This document shows positions 47,962-57,363 of a DNA stretch of 64,000 bases, piece by piece. Under the pieces are notes generated by a model. The model did not search any database. It was given only the letters and a program-made list of their open reading frames with translations, and had not been told where the DNA came from. The stretch comes from Crocinitomicaceae bacterium (lineage in GTDB: Bacteria > Bacteroidota > Bacteroidia > Flavobacteriales_D > Sanyastnellaceae). Both the position numbers and the translations under genes were made by a program. Each line of letters starts with the position of its first letter. Position 1 is the first letter of the stretch. The stretch is taken from contig PBMY01000025.1 in assembly GCA_002722795.1 (NCBI GenBank), positions 1-64,000 on the forward strand, read 5' to 3'.

Positions 47962-49284
47962 ATGAAACGTCTCTTTAGTGTTGCATATGCGTTGAGCATG
48001 CTTTCTTGTGTTTGGGGCCAAAATGCAAACCAAATTGAATTTACTGAATACGATTTGGAAAACGGGTTACACGTAATCCTTCATGAGGATCACAGCACTC
48101 CAATTGTTGCAGTTACTGTGATGTACCATGTTGGTTCCAAAAATGAAGATCCTTCTAGAACAGGAATGGCTCACTTTTTTGAGCACTTACTTTTTGAAGG
48201 TTCTGAAAATATTGACAGAGGAGAGTTCGATAAGTACGTAGAAAATGCAGGTGGAGTATTGAATGCAAATACTACTCAAGACAGGACTTTTTACTACGAG
48301 CTTCTTCCATCAAATCAATTGGAATTAGGGCTTTGGCTAGAATCTGAAAGAATGCTTCACGCTAAAATCCAACAAATTGGAATTGACACTCAGAACGAAG
48401 TTGTAAAGGAAGAAAAGAGGATGAGAGTGGATAATCAACCATATGGTAATCTTCTAGAAAAAACAATGGAGGCTTGCTATGACGAGCATCCTTACAAGTG
48501 GACACCAATTGGTTCTATGGAACATCTTGACGCTGCTGATCACGCAGATTTTATGAAATTCTATGAAACATTCTATGTGCCAAACAACGCTACTTTAAGT
48601 ATCGCTGGTGATTTAGATATAGCTCAAACGAAAAAGCTTATAGCTACATATTTTAATGACATTCCCAAGGGAACTAAAGCGATACCTAGACCTACAATAG
48701 TAGAAGAAAAGAGATCTGAAGAAAGAAGATCAGTGGTTTACGGAAAGGATAGATTACCATTAGTGGTTCAAGCTTACCCTATACCTGCACAAGGAACTCC
48801 AGACTATTACGCTGTAGACATGCTAAATCAAGTTCTAAGCGGAGGAGAATCTAGTAGATTAAATACTAGAGTTGTAGATGAAAAGCAACTCGCTCTATAC
48901 TGTGGAGCATTCAGTTTTGGACTTGAGGATCCAGGCTTAACTCTTGCTTTTGCAATGGTAAACATGGGTAATACACCTGAGGAAGTTGAGGCAGCAATAA
49001 ATGAAGAGGTTGAGCTTATGAAGAATGAACTAATTTCTGATCGTGAGCTACAAAAACTAAAGAATTCAATTGAATCTGATTTTGTCACTGCCAATTCTTC
49101 AATGGCTGGAATTGCAGAATCTTTAGCGAATTATCACACATATTTTGGTGACGCCAATTTGATTAACACAGAAATTGATAGATACCTAAGCATCACACCT
49201 GAAGACATTAAGAGGGCAGCTAACGAATACTACAACAAGGATTCTAGGGTTACGATTTACTTCAAACACAACGATGAAAAATGA
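47962..49284 (+). CDS. M16 family zinc peptidase, catalytic subunit
   Basis: A 440-residue secreted protein with a signal peptide (about 1-19, LSCVWGQ). The inverted zinc motif HFFEH (about 70-74, in GMAHFFEHLLFEGSE) with the distal Glu expected in NEVVKEEKRMR (about 142-152) marks an active M16 (pitrilysin) domain. The second M16 half-domain covers about 185-420. The next gene, overlapping by 4 bases, encodes a partner without the zinc motif, as in the heterodimeric bacterial M16B pairs where one chain cuts and the other supplies an R/Y pair. Confidence 0.93.
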   Translation: MKRLFSVAYALSMLSCVWGQNANQIEFTEYDLENGLHVILHEDHSTPIVAVTVMYHVGSKNEDPSRTGMAHFFEHLLFEGSENIDRGEFDKYVENAGGVLNANTTQDRTFYYELLPSNQLELGLWLESERMLHAKIQQIGIDTQNEVVKEEKRMRVDNQPYGNLLEKTMEACYDEHPYKWTPIGSMEHLDAADHADFMKFYETFYVPNNATLSIAGDLDIAQTKKLIATYFNDIPKGTKAIPRPTIVEEKRSEERRSVVYGKDRLPLVVQAYPIPAQGTPDYYAVDMLNQVLSGGESSRLNTRVVDEKQLALYCGAFSFGLEDPGLTLAFAMVNMGNTPEEVEAAINEEVELMKNELISDRELQKLKNSIESDFVTANSSMAGIAESLANYHTYFGDANLINTEIDRYLSITPEDIKRAANEYYNKDSRVTIYFKHNDEK

Positions 49285-51380
49285 AATCACTAAAGGCACT
49301 AACGCTAATTCTATTAGCCACTCCCCTTACTCTAGTAGTAGCCCAAATCGACAGAAGCAAGGCTCCTGAGCCAGGGCCTGCACCAATAATAGAATTAGGA
49401 GAATCAACTGTTTCAAGTCTTGATAATGGTTTAAGAGTAATCGTAGTAGAAAACCATAGACTACCTCAGGTTAGCTGGAGTATTTACCTAGAGCACACAC
49501 CTGTAGCAGAGGGAAATAAAGCAGGAATGCTAGGTATGTTTGGCGAACTAATGAAGGCCGGAACAGAATCGAAAAGTAAGGCTGAAATTGACGAATCAAT
49601 AGATTTTATTGGGGGTTCTATTTACTCATCTTCAAGTTATTTAAGTGGCTCTTCACTTACAAAGCATTCTAGCACGCTGCTAGATATAATGACAGATTTA
49701 CTATTTAACCCTTCATTTCCTGATGCTGAATTAGAAAAGCTTAAAAATCAGTCACTTTCAGGCCTAGCTGCATCAGAGACTTCTCCAAATGATATTTCTA
49801 GCAATCTTACAAGAACTCTATTATATGGCAATCATCATCCATATGGAGGTGTAACTACAGCTGAAACTCTTGATGCAATTACAAGGGATGATTTTGTAAA
49901 CCACCACTCTACTTTCTTTAGACCAAACACAGCTTATCTAGTAATCGTTGGCGATATCACTCCAGAAGAAGCACTAGCTACAGCAGAGGAAAGATTTGGC
50001 TCTTGGGATAAGGCCATAGTGCCATATCAGAGATGGGAACTACCCAATAGACCTACAGGCCAAAAGGTTTGTCTTGCACCTCTAGATGGATCGGTTCAGA
50101 GCCTTTTAAAACTTACACATATAGTTAACCTTCGTCCTGGCTCTGATGATGCAATTGCTGTTTCAGTAATGAATAGCATTTTAGGTGGAGGCGCGTTCTC
50201 TGGGCGTTTGATGCAAAACCTTCGTGAAGACAAAGCGTTTACTTATGGTGCGCGTTCTTCAGTGAGTACTGATCCTTTAATCGGGTCATTTACAGCCTAT
50301 GCGGATGTAAGAAATGAGGTTACTGATAGCGCAGTAACAGAATTCATGCATGAGATACGTAGAATGCAAAATGAACAAGTTGATAGTGCTTCACTTGCTA
50401 TGACAAAAAGCTACATGACTGGCTCATTTGCTAGAAGTCTTGAAAACCCAAGAACTGTAGCGCGTTTTGCCTTAAATATTGAGAGATACAATCTACCAAA
50501 AGATTATTACTCAACATATCTAAAAAGGTTAAATTCTATCACAATTAAAGATGTACAAACAGCAGCAAGGAGATATTTAACACCTGACCAAATCTATATT
50601 ACTTGTGTAGGCACCCTTGATATGGTTGAAAAGCTATTGCCATTTGCATCTTCTGGACAAGTTGAATTATTCGATGCATACGGACAGCAACTTGTTGAAA
50701 GACGAGAAGCAGAGGCTAGTATAACAGTTGAATCTGTTGCAACAAGACATTACAATGCGATTGGTGGATTGAAGAAAATTTCAAAATTAAAATCAACCTT
50801 TACTAAGGGTTCAATAGAAATAGGTGGAGCAATGACTCTAGGATATGAAAGCACAGTCTCTTTCAAAAAAAGCAAGGGGTCTTACGAATCTTATAATATG
50901 TCTGGCCAAAACATTTCAGAGATTATTATAACAGACAACGGTGGAGTAGAAAAGCAGTTAGGTGGTCCTGCAATTCAAATGTCTGGAGCAGATTTGATAA
51001 ATAACCAATGGTCAACACTATCATCTACTCATTTACTTAATTATTCTAGCTATGGAATCACTGCAGAACTTCTTGGTGTTGAAAGCATTAATGGAGTGGA
51101 TTATCACGTGATAGCATATACATCCGAAGATGGTGAAATTGTAGACACTTACTTTTTCGAAGTTGAGAGCGGTCTTCTCAGGTTAAACAAGAGCATTAGA
51201 CAAAGCCTTGAAGGTCCAATCAGTTCCACAACTGAGTACAATAATTATATTGATTTGGGCGATGGAATTTTATTCGCATTAGAATTAAAAATACAGGCCG
51301 GCCCTCAAAGCATGAATGTTAGAATCGGTTCTGTTGAAATAAATTCAGATATTGACACTAGTATATTCATCCTAGATTAA
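49281..51380 (+). CDS. M16 family non-catalytic subunit with C-terminal LolA-like domain
   Basis: A 699-residue protein with a signal peptide (about 1-22). Residues about 45-465 are two M16 half-domains; where the zinc motif should be, the sequence reads GMLGMFGELMKAG, with no HxxEH. RLMQNLREDKAFTYGARSSV (about 310-330) carries the R/Y-type substrate-binding elements, so a paired role with the upstream catalytic chain is likely. Residues about 485-699 add a beta-rich domain starting YNAIGGLKKISKLKSTFTKG, similar in look to LolA/LolB lipoprotein-sorting half-barrels. That fusion is the odd part. Confidence 0.85.
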   Translation: MKSLKALTLILLATPLTLVVAQIDRSKAPEPGPAPIIELGESTVSSLDNGLRVIVVENHRLPQVSWSIYLEHTPVAEGNKAGMLGMFGELMKAGTESKSKAEIDESIDFIGGSIYSSSSYLSGSSLTKHSSTLLDIMTDLLFNPSFPDAELEKLKNQSLSGLAASETSPNDISSNLTRTLLYGNHHPYGGVTTAETLDAITRDDFVNHHSTFFRPNTAYLVIVGDITPEEALATAEERFGSWDKAIVPYQRWELPNRPTGQKVCLAPLDGSVQSLLKLTHIVNLRPGSDDAIAVSVMNSILGGGAFSGRLMQNLREDKAFTYGARSSVSTDPLIGSFTAYADVRNEVTDSAVTEFMHEIRRMQNEQVDSASLAMTKSYMTGSFARSLENPRTVARFALNIERYNLPKDYYSTYLKRLNSITIKDVQTAARRYLTPDQIYITCVGTLDMVEKLLPFASSGQVELFDAYGQQLVERREAEASITVESVATRHYNAIGGLKKISKLKSTFTKGSIEIGGAMTLGYESTVSFKKSKGSYESYNMSGQNISEIIITDNGGVEKQLGGPAIQMSGADLINNQWSTLSSTHLLNYSSYGITAELLGVESINGVDYHVIAYTSEDGEIVDTYFFEVESGLLRLNKSIRQSLEGPISSTTEYNNYIDLGDGILFALELKIQAGPQSMNVRIGSVEINSDIDTSIFILD

Positions 51381-51387
51381 TTAAAAA

Positions 51388-52068
51388 TTGGAACAAGGCA
51401 ACTCTCATTTAGTTTCTATTTCAAACCTGAGTATCAATCAGGCTGAACACATTGTTTTAAGCGATGTTAATCTCGACGTGGGTAGTGGTGAGTTTATCTA
51501 TTTGATAGGCAAAACTGGAAGCGGCAAGTCTAGCTTACTCAGAGCATTATATGGTGACATTAAAATCAAAAGCGGAAATGCAGAGGTTTGTGGAATTGAT
51601 CTTTCTAAGGTGGGTAGAAAAAACGTCCATCTATTAAGAAGGAAATTAGGTATAGTATTTCAAGATTTTGGCCTTCTAACAGACAGAACTGTGGAGGAGA
51701 ATTTAAAATTTGCTCTAAAGGCTACTGGATGGAGTAGAAAAGACCAAATCAAAAGCAGAATTGAAGAGGTACTTGGAAGAGTTGATTTGGCAAATAAGGG
51801 TTATAAATTTCCACACGAATTAAGTGGCGGAGAGCAGCAAAGAGTAGCAATTGCTAGGTCTCTACTTAATTCACCATCATTAATTCTAGCAGACGAACCT
51901 ACGGGAAATTTAGATCCAGACACTACTAGAAATATTCTAAGATTATTACACGAGCTTGTGGCTAGTGGATGCAGTGTAATAATGGCAACTCACGATCATC
52001 TCAACATGGATAATTTTCCGGGGAGAATGCTGAAATGCGAGAATGGATTAATCACTGAGATTACATAA
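51388..52068 (+). CDS. ftsE: FtsE-like cell division ABC ATPase
   Basis: A 226-residue ABC ATPase: Walker A LIGKTGSGKSSLL (about 35-47), Q-loop VFQDFGLL (about 90-97), signature LSGGEQQRVAIARSL (about 145-159), Walker B LILADEPTGNLD (about 165-176) and switch His in MATHDH. Length and the short linker match FtsE, which with FtsX controls septal peptidoglycan hydrolases; ftsX is not adjacent. LolD is the alternative. It starts at TTG, 7 bases after the M16 partner gene; no ATG in frame would keep the N-terminal strand. Confidence 0.82.
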   Translation: MEQGNSHLVSISNLSINQAEHIVLSDVNLDVGSGEFIYLIGKTGSGKSSLLRALYGDIKIKSGNAEVCGIDLSKVGRKNVHLLRRKLGIVFQDFGLLTDRTVEENLKFALKATGWSRKDQIKSRIEEVLGRVDLANKGYKFPHELSGGEQQRVAIARSLLNSPSLILADEPTGNLDPDTTRNILRLLHELVASGCSVIMATHDHLNMDNFPGRMLKCENGLITEIT

Positions 52069-52072
52069 ATAG

Positions 52073-52837
52073 ATGGTAAGTTCCTCAACTCCACTTTTAA
52101 GTGTAATTATACCATCCTTCGATCAGTTTGAGGGGTTAAAAAGAACAATTACATCACTAAGAAGATTTGATGATATAGAGCTAGTTGTTATTGATGGAGG
52201 TTCCAAAGATGGCTCTGCACAATGGTTGCTTGAAAATCAAGACACAATAAGTAAGCTTAGAATCGCTCCCGACAAAGGCATTTACGACGCAATGAACAAG
52301 GGAATAGTCCAAAGTTCAGGGCAATGGCTTTGGTTTTTGGGCACAGGCGATGTCCCAACTAATGATGCAGTGGACGCAATCATTGAAAAAATAAAACTAG
52401 ACACTGAAAGCGATTTACACGCATTTTCAGTAGAACTAGCTCCCCCTCTTGAACCTGGCGTACCTCCTTTCTATAGGCCCAACTTCTCTTCTGAAATAAA
52501 GTGGCGCAACACCCTGCACCATCAAGGTTTGGTTTACAGAAAGTCTTCAATCATAGATCACAAGTACGATACTAGATTTAAAATACTAGCAGACTATCAC
52601 TTGAACTTGAAACTTTGGGCTAATGGAGCAGCGTGCATTTGTCACGACAGAACTGTAGCAAGAGTTGATTCTGGTGGGGTAAGTAGAACCTTCAATAAAA
52701 GGCTATATGCTGAGGAAAGACTGCTAAAACGAGATGCTCTTGGAGGAGGATTAAATGCTATGATTCAGGTTGTTTGGACTAGTATGAAATACTTGAACAA
52801 ACAATTTGCTAGTGTTTTACCCAAGGTTGGCTCTTAG
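52073..52837 (+). CDS. GT2 family glycosyltransferase
   Basis: A 254-residue GT-A enzyme. LLSVIIPSFDQFEGLKRTI (about 8-26) is the nucleotide-sugar start, ELVVIDGGSKDG (about 36-47) the first Asp cluster, and DKGIYDAMNKGI (about 68-79) with FLGTGDV (about 89-95, degenerate DXD) is typical of colanic-acid/LPS-type GT2 transferases. The C-terminal region includes NTLHHQGLVYRKS. Donor and acceptor are unknown. Probably in one unit with ftsE (4-base gap). The 3' end overlaps the convergent GT4 gene by 29 bases. Confidence 0.87.
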   Translation: MVSSSTPLLSVIIPSFDQFEGLKRTITSLRRFDDIELVVIDGGSKDGSAQWLLENQDTISKLRIAPDKGIYDAMNKGIVQSSGQWLWFLGTGDVPTNDAVDAIIEKIKLDTESDLHAFSVELAPPLEPGVPPFYRPNFSSEIKWRNTLHHQGLVYRKSSIIDHKYDTRFKILADYHLNLKLWANGAACICHDRTVARVDSGGVSRTFNKRLYAEERLLKRDALGGGLNAMIQVVWTSMKYLNKQFASVLPKVGS

Positions 52838-53942
52838 CTCTATCCAATTGCTCTAATATGATATGAGCATCCGCACCCCAATGCAAATTTTCTCTCGCAT
52901 TTAGGCAAGCCTTTTGCCAATGCTCTTTGGGTTGAGAAAGCACTTCTTTTACAGCTTTTGCAATTGCTTTTGTACTAACCTCATCTGCAACTACGCCGAC
53001 ACCGTACTCCTCTACGATTCTCTTAACTTCAACCATGGGGCTTGCAACAATTGGTAGCCCAACGTGAATGAAATCAAACAATTTATTTGGAAGACTTAAC
53101 TGGTAATTAGTGTGTAACGCCTTATCTAAACTTAGCCCAACATCTGCCGATGCCGTTAATTCTTTAAGTTCATCATAAGGCAATCTAGGAATACAGTAAA
53201 GTCTGCCTTTCCACCTTGGATCATCCATTCTTTCAAGACTCTCCTCCCACTCTATTCCAGCGCCAACTAGCACTAGAATTGCGTCGGTTATTTCTTCTAA
53301 TGCGTTTACTGCATCTGAAGCCCCTCTGTCTCTGTCCATAAACGCCCCTTGTAAAAGCATAATGGGCAAGTCTGTTCTTACTCCATATTTTTCAAAAGGC
53401 ACTCTATGATCTACCTGTGGGATATCAGATAATACTGGCATGTTCCTCATTACATCTACTCGGATGTCATACCTCTGCTTGTAGCTTTCTGCAATGGAAT
53501 TATTGACAGTTATCATTTGGCCTACTTTAGGAACAGTGTATTTCTCTATTATAAGCCAAACCAAGCGTTTCAAAGGAGCATTTGTCAGTCCAGCAGCCTC
53601 AGTAAAGAATTCATGAGAATCGTAAACAACAGGCAAACCTTTTTTACGACCAACTACAACAGCAGGATAAAGTGTGTCTAAATCATTAGACCAAATCGCA
53701 TCAATATCTGCACTCTTAAGCCATTTTATCAATGCGCATTGCAATTCAAAGTAAAATCTAACACCTCTAATATTCTTTAGTTTCAGCCTATGAGCTGTAC
53801 CTGGACCAGTGTAGGGAACTGACCCCTCTAATTCTCGCCCAACCAGCAAAATATCATGACCAGCATCAACTAAAACCTTGCAGGTTTTTTTGACCCTCTG
53901 ATCAAAACTTAGGTCATTTGAAACAAGAACAGCTATTCTCAT
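52809..53942 (-). CDS. GT4-like glycosyltransferase
   Basis: A 377-residue GT-B protein. The N-terminal Rossmann domain starts RIAVLVSNDLSFDQRVKKTCKVL with VYDSHEFFTE (about 125-134). The C-terminal donor-binding half (about 190-370) shows LLQGAFMDRDRGASDAVNAL, RLPYDELKELTASADVGLSL and LPNKLFDFIHVGLPIVASPM (about 310-330), the E-rich-loop region of GT4. It probably adds a sugar during surface glycan synthesis. It overlaps the upstream exonuclease by 4 bases and the opposite-strand GT2 by 29. Confidence 0.87.
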   Translation of the reverse strand: MRIAVLVSNDLSFDQRVKKTCKVLVDAGHDILLVGRELEGSVPYTGPGTAHRLKLKNIRGVRFYFELQCALIKWLKSADIDAIWSNDLDTLYPAVVVGRKKGLPVVYDSHEFFTEAAGLTNAPLKRLVWLIIEKYTVPKVGQMITVNNSIAESYKQRYDIRVDVMRNMPVLSDIPQVDHRVPFEKYGVRTDLPIMLLQGAFMDRDRGASDAVNALEEITDAILVLVGAGIEWEESLERMDDPRWKGRLYCIPRLPYDELKELTASADVGLSLDKALHTNYQLSLPNKLFDFIHVGLPIVASPMVEVKRIVEEYGVGVVADEVSTKAIAKAVKEVLSQPKEHWQKACLNARENLHWGADAHIILEQLDRAKSQPWVKH

Positions 53943-54790
53943 TTTTTGAATGTTCCCTCTTTGATTTGCTTTAAGACTCTGAGAGTGTATCTAGGGAAAT
54001 CACCATTTATCATCCATCCGTAATACCCCGGCTCCTTTTCAAGTAAGTCCTTAACTGACCTGCCTCTGTGCTTTCCAAAATTGAAAACCACTTCGCCGTC
54101 ATCATTGAAAACCAACCTACCAGCTAAATCAGCATTTTTTGACCTCATGCAAAACTCGTGTAATTCATCCATTTTCTGCGGTACAGGCCCCACAACTCCA
54201 CCGTGGCTATCCTCAAATGTAATTGACTTATACTTGTTCAATTGCTCTACCAAAATCTCCAAAGTTGCGGATGTATCAGGCATTGCCTCATGAGCTGCAT
54301 CAAGATTTTTGTTACAATAGAACTTATAAGCTGCTTTTAGCGTGCGCTGTTCCATCTTATGGAAAATGTTTTGGACATCTATTAGGTTTCTTCCTTCTAT
54401 GCCAAACTCAACTCCCACACGCAAAAACTCCTCTGCCAACATAGGAACGTCGAATCTATTTGAATTATATCCACCTAGGTCACACCCTTTTAGGAATTTA
54501 GCTAATCCAGGTGCGATTTGGCCAAAAGTGTATTGCCCTTCGACATCCTTATCGTATACCCCATGTACTAAACTAGCCTCTATGGGAATGGGCATTTCAG
54601 GGTTTACTAAAATTCTATTCTTAGCGCCGCTTTTTTCAGGCTTACGGACGACTGTGCCATCGACCTCTACCTTGATCATGGCTATTTCGACTATCCTATC
54701 AACCCCAACCTGGGTTCCAGTAGTCTCTAAATCAAATACAACGAGTGGTTTTTTGAGGTTAAGCCTTTTCAATCCTTCTTCTAATCCCAT
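53939..54790 (-). CDS. DnaQ-like 3'-5' exonuclease with C-terminal DUF3820-type domain
   Basis: A 283-residue DEDDh exonuclease. ExoI LVVFDLETTGTQVGVDRIVEIA (about 16-37, Asp and Glu), ExoII GYNSNRFDVPMLAEEF (about 110-125) and ExoIII HEAMPDTSATLEIL (about 175-188, His and Asp). The C-terminal 75 residues (FNFGKHRGRSVKDLLEKEPGYYGWMINGDFP) are the small domain found at the end of RNase T/exodeoxyribonuclease X-type proteins. It may act in DNA repair or RNA turnover. It is not fused to a polymerase. Overlaps the GT4 gene by 4 bases. Confidence 0.9.
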   Translation of the reverse strand: MGLEEGLKRLNLKKPLVVFDLETTGTQVGVDRIVEIAMIKVEVDGTVVRKPEKSGAKNRILVNPEMPIPIEASLVHGVYDKDVEGQYTFGQIAPGLAKFLKGCDLGGYNSNRFDVPMLAEEFLRVGVEFGIEGRNLIDVQNIFHKMEQRTLKAAYKFYCNKNLDAAHEAMPDTSATLEILVEQLNKYKSITFEDSHGGVVGPVPQKMDELHEFCMRSKNADLAGRLVFNDDGEVVFNFGKHRGRSVKDLLEKEPGYYGWMINGDFPRYTLRVLKQIKEGTFKK

Positions 54791-54836
54791 ATTCCAAATA
54801 ATTACCTCTACAAGGTACGCATGGAAATGAAAAATA

Positions 54837-56225
54837 TTATCCCTCTAGCGCTCTATCAATTGAGAAACTTTCAAGGTAATCTGCTACCCTTCTAACAAAA
54901 CTTCCTCCAAGCATTCCATCAACTACTCTGTGATCGTAGCTATGAGAAAGGAACATCATGTGTCTAATTCCAATCACATCTCCCTCCGGAGTTTCAATAA
55001 CTGCAGGGCGCTTTCTAATTGCACCTAGAGCTATAATTCCAACCTGAGGTTGGTTAATGATTGGTGTACCCATTACGTTGCCAAAAGTTCCAACGTTACT
55101 CATGGTGTATGTACCACCGGCAATATCATCAGGGCCTAACTTCCCTTGACGAGCTCTATTTGCAAGATCGTTTACTTGGCGAGCAAGACCTTGAAGATTG
55201 TATTGATCTGCATGCTTGATTACTGGTACAATAAGATTACCATTTGGAAGTGCCGCAGCCATTCCTAAATGAATTGCCTTGTGAATTACGATATTATCTC
55301 CATCTACACTTGCGTTTACTCCTGGGAAATCTCCAATAGCCTTGATTATAGCTTCAGCAAGAATTGGTGTAAAAGTAAGTTTCTCTCCGTATTTCTCGAA
55401 GAATGCGTTTTTGTTCTTATTTCTCCATTGCACCATTGCTGTAACATCAGCCTCTACAAAAGAGGTTACGTGAGGAGAAGTGTGAACTGAATCAACCATA
55501 TGCTTAGAAATAAGCTTACGCATTCTATCCATCTCAATGATATCATATCCACCAGATACTGATTTGAATGCTGGATGAGGTTCGTGAGATGTTGTACTTA
55601 CGTTGTAAGTAGGTGTTTGTGCAGGTTTTGGCTCAGCCTTAGCAGGTTTAGAAGCAGCAGCAACCGGAGCTCCTCCTCTATTAGCTAAGTAAGCTAGTAT
55701 ATCCTTTTTAGTAACTCTTCCTTCAGATCCTGAACCTGAAATAGATTCAAGCTCATCCATGCTAATCCCTTCTTCTTGTGCGATACTACGCACAAGTGGA
55801 GAGTAGAAACGTCCTGAAGGACCAGTTCTTTCAGGTGAAGATTCTAATGGTGCAGTAACTGCAGCAATAACTTCAGGGGCAGGCTCAGGTTTAGGAGCCT
55901 CAACTTCTAGTACAGGCTCAACAGCAGGTTCAGCAACAGGTGCAGACTCTACAGTCGGCGCAGGTGCAGACTCATCTACCTCACCTCCAACTTCGTATTT
56001 AGCAATAGCTGCCCCAACAGGAACCACATCGCCTTCAGCAATTAACCATTCTACAAGCACTCCATCTTCTGGAGCTGGAACCTCACTATCAACCTTATCT
56101 GTTGCTATTTCAACAATAGCCTCATCAGCCTCAACACTTGAGCCTGGTTCAACTAGTAGATTAGTAATTGTAGCCTCTGCTACACTCTCACCCATCTTAG
56201 GAAGTAGAATTTCGATGATTGCCAT
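54837..56225 (-). CDS. dihydrolipoamide acyltransferase (E2) of a 2-oxo acid dehydrogenase
   Basis: A 462-residue E2 with one lipoyl domain (about 1-77; the lipoylated Lys is in EIATDKVDSEVP, about 43), an Ala/Pro/Glu-rich flexible linker (about 85-130), a peripheral-subunit-binding domain (about 137-172, YSPLVRSIAQEEGISMDELESISGSG) and a catalytic domain (about 225-462) ending in SHSYDHRVVDGMLGG with the active His and Asp. The three candidates are the branched-chain, 2-oxoglutarate and pyruvate complexes; the single lipoyl domain and linker favour the branched-chain type in this phylum. No E1 or E3 gene is adjacent. Confidence 0.9.
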   Translation of the reverse strand: MAIIEILLPKMGESVAEATITNLLVEPGSSVEADEAIVEIATDKVDSEVPAPEDGVLVEWLIAEGDVVPVGAAIAKYEVGGEVDESAPAPTVESAPVAEPAVEPVLEVEAPKPEPAPEVIAAVTAPLESSPERTGPSGRFYSPLVRSIAQEEGISMDELESISGSGSEGRVTKKDILAYLANRGGAPVAAASKPAKAEPKPAQTPTYNVSTTSHEPHPAFKSVSGGYDIIEMDRMRKLISKHMVDSVHTSPHVTSFVEADVTAMVQWRNKNKNAFFEKYGEKLTFTPILAEAIIKAIGDFPGVNASVDGDNIVIHKAIHLGMAAALPNGNLIVPVIKHADQYNLQGLARQVNDLANRARQGKLGPDDIAGGTYTMSNVGTFGNVMGTPIINQPQVGIIALGAIRKRPAVIETPEGDVIGIRHMMFLSHSYDHRVVDGMLGGSFVRRVADYLESFSIDRALEG

Positions 56226-56229
56226 ACTA

Positions 56230-57363
56230 TCAGTTTTCGTTTTGCAAAAGTAGTGAGTTCAAGACAAGCTTCAAGTCTTCGAAGGGGTGGTATTGTCTTG
56301 CATATGATAAACTAAGTCTTTCGCGAACCCTAATGTCGTCATAATCAACTGCTAAGACAATAAAAGGCTTAGAAAATGCTCCTTTATTTGTTCCCGGAAT
56401 ATTTATACCTACCCATGTTTTAAAGCCCAAACCAACGCTAAATGACCTCAATACCCATCTCCAGCGACCGGTTAAAACAAGTATTGGAGTGAGTATTATT
56501 AATGCAATGCTCAAGCTGATATCTAGAAGTCTTTTAGTCCTTCTAGCTGAGGGGCCATAAATCGCTCCATCGAGCTCGGTTACTGGGTCATGGCCTAGAC
56601 CTCCGGACCCCATTACTGATCCGTCGTCGGTCCATGCTATACGGCTAACAACGGTGCCGGAAATTGATGCGAGAGATGTTATAATTGCGCTAGCGGCAAC
56701 ATCTCGTCCGCTGAATATCACTTCGTCTATTTTGTGTATCCTAATGTAATCAAGCAAAGAATCTAGCTCTTGAGGTTTGATGCTTTGGTTTGATGATGAC
56801 GAAAAGTGAGGTTCTAATGAATCAAGAAGAGAAAAAATTGATTTAGACTCAACTTCATTTGCTACTACCAGGCGGTTAGATGTCTTTCTGCCTAATCTCC
56901 ATCCTCCAAAAATTATTCGGCCTATAGAAACAATCAAAGTAAAACTTCCTGCTCCTAATAATAGGATTGCTCTTGAGAAACGCATAGTCTCAGGAAACAA
57001 ACCGTATACAGCTAATAAAGCAAGAGTGCCAAAGGCTATCCCTTTCATAACTCTGCGTGGAACCCAGGGCTTATCATAGCCGCTGAAAAGCCACAGAAAA
57101 GTAAGCCAAATCAAGGTATATAGACCAAGAGCATTATATGCTTGGCCCCAATCATATACAATGCCAGTGTAATCAGAATACTGCTGGAGGATGAATATTA
57201 ATGATGAGTAGAGAACTGCTCCTTCTACAGTTGGCAAGAATAATTTAGACGCAATGCGACGTACTATCGAAAGTGAAGCTCTTGCATAAATCGCAAGTCG
57301 GATAATCCAGTTGAAGAATGTCGCTTGGCCACCTTCAAAGTGTTTAGCCGCAAAGATTAGCAT
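56230..57363 (-). CDS. sugar-transferase-like membrane protein lacking the catalytic core
   Basis: A 377-residue protein with the frame of a polyprenyl-phosphate hexose-1-phosphate transferase. It has four helices (about 45-155), a Rossmann-like region (about 165-235, IDEVIFSGRDVAAS), the typical RRTKRLLDISLSIALIILTPILV re-entrant helix (about 275-297) and the usual ending SYARQYHPFEDLKLVLNSL. The catalytic segment with the Asp-Glu pair and the KFRSM-type motif, normally 100 or more residues between these, is replaced by about 55 unrelated residues. Likely non-catalytic, perhaps an anchor for the overlapping GT2 upstream (ATGCTAA, 7 bases). Confidence 0.65.
   Translation of the reverse strand: MLIFAAKHFEGGQATFFNWIIRLAIYARASLSIVRRIASKLFLPTVEGAVLYSSLIFILQQYSDYTGIVYDWGQAYNALGLYTLIWLTFLWLFSGYDKPWVPRRVMKGIAFGTLALLAVYGLFPETMRFSRAILLLGAGSFTLIVSIGRIIFGGWRLGRKTSNRLVVANEVESKSIFSLLDSLEPHFSSSSNQSIKPQELDSLLDYIRIHKIDEVIFSGRDVAASAIITSLASISGTVVSRIAWTDDGSVMGSGGLGHDPVTELDGAIYGPSARRTKRLLDISLSIALIILTPILVLTGRWRWVLRSFSVGLGFKTWVGINIPGTNKGAFSKPFIVLAVDYDDIRVRERLSLSYARQYHPFEDLKLVLNSLLLQNEN

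Noticed and set aside
49281-51380. The second M16 gene as a pseudogene, because HxxEH is missing
   Set aside because: The frame is full length, the R/Y segment is kept, and catalytic/non-catalytic pairs are normal for bacterial M16 peptidases.
54223-54830. Plus-strand ORFs up to 162 codons opposite the DnaQ-like exonuclease
   Set aside because: The exonuclease on the other strand has intact catalytic motifs; the opposite frames match no family I recognise.
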